Origin: Selenomonadaceae bacterium UBA2897
GTDB lineage: Bacteria > Bacillota > Negativicutes > Selenomonadales > Selenomonadaceae
Assembly (NCBI GenBank): GCA_002350105.1
Contig: DEDT01000039.1
Span: 40,845 to 91,470 of the forward strand
Reading direction: 5' to 3'
DNA: 50,626 nucleotides
In this document: positions 50,374 through 50,626 of the stretch, piece after piece
Layout: each line of letters begins with the position of its first letter
Numbering within the stretch: the stretch's first letter is position 1
Notes under the pieces: model-generated
Seen by the model: only the letters and a program-made list of their open reading frames with translations
Told to the model about the DNA's origin: nothing
Database searches by the model: none
Translations under genes and position numbers: made by a program

Positions 50374-50626
50374 AAGCAGCGAACCACGTTTGAAGGAGCA
50401 AAGCGACGCGCAAACGTGTGTGAGTCGCTTAGTCAAGTCGCCGTCAGGCGAGCTTGACTTCCTTAAGCAGGGAGCCAACTTTGAAGGAGCGACAGCGACG
50501 CGCAAAGTTGTGCGAGTCGCTTAGTCAAGTCGCCGTCAGGCGAGCTTGACTTCCTTAAGCAGCGAACCACGTTTGAAGGAGCAAAGCGACGCGCAAACGT
50601 GTGCGAGTCGCTTAGTCAAGTCGCCG
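50374..50626. repeat. 91/92-bp tandem repeat with conserved hairpins
   Basis: Units begin at 50374, 50465 and 50557 (AAGCAG each time); the third is cut by the window end. Each unit has a first hairpin (8-bp arms, for example 50385-50392 with 50411-50418) and a second one (GTCAAG-TCGCC / GGCGA-G-CTTGAC, about 50432-50458 in unit 1). Unit 2 differs from units 1 and 3 by paired changes that keep the first stem. No gene is seen in 50367-50626. Confidence 0.9.

Noticed and set aside
50374..50626. CRISPR array
   Set aside because: The units are nearly identical over their full 91-92 bases, so there are no variable spacers, and no cas genes are near.

Overview
This window looks like chromosome from a Selenomonas-like member of the Negativicutes, a diderm Firmicute. 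The evidence is a GC-rich genome with Firmicutes-type gene order (an mbl-like mreB followed by two rod genes), together with diderm-only parts: the flagellar P- and L-ring genes flgA, flgH and flgI, and an outer-membrane porin-like protein. A secreted cysteine phytase very close to the Selenomonas ruminantium PhyA type supports this. The assignment comes from gene content alone. No prophage, insertion sequence, CRISPR array or rRNA was found. Almost all genes lie on the minus strand.

Layout. 0-2 kb: a solitary Abi_2/HEPN-type protein and a membrane protein. 2.1-7.5 kb: a branched-chain amino-acid ABC transporter operon (livK, attenuator hairpin, livHMGF) that ends in a CBS-ACT sensor protein. 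7.5-12.4 kb: a secreted GH84 glycosidase, tRNA-Arg, the peptide/pyruvate-type transporter CstA and an Old Yellow Enzyme. 12.4-17.5 kb: envelope genes (murA, an S55/SpoIVB-like peptidase, an AMIN-phosphodiester glycosidase). 17.6-23.4 kb: flagellar rod and ring genes flgFGAHIJ behind mreB/mbl. 23.4-27 kb: lactate dehydrogenase-family enzyme and succinyl-CoA ligase sucCD. 27.2-31.9 kb: galactose mutarotase, a secreted glucosaminidase-TPR protein, an AAA/PD-(D/E)XK protein and tRNA-Gly. 31.9-50.3 kb: a galactan and galactose region.

The most coherent system is galactan use. Three secreted GH53 endo-beta-1,4-galactanases each carry an Ig-like linker and a C-terminal carbohydrate-binding module, and a fourth gene encodes that module alone with its own signal peptide. 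The Leloir enzymes GalK, GalE, GalT and GalM and a LacI-family regulator are close by. The three promoters that drive the module-bearing genes share a 17-bp palindrome (TTTTCA-N5-TGAAAA) placed at exactly the same distance from a TATAAT -10 box, with no normal -35 box. The gal genes instead carry LacI-type GTAAACG operators. A chemoreceptor and a porin-phytase pair are interleaved. No sugar importer and no beta-galactosidase are seen in the window, so the pathway is incomplete here.

The window ends in a 91/92-bp tandem repeat whose units contain a hairpin with compensatory base changes between copies, which points to a selected structure. Start codons were adjusted by ribosome-binding sites in many genes; this is stated in each entry where it matters.
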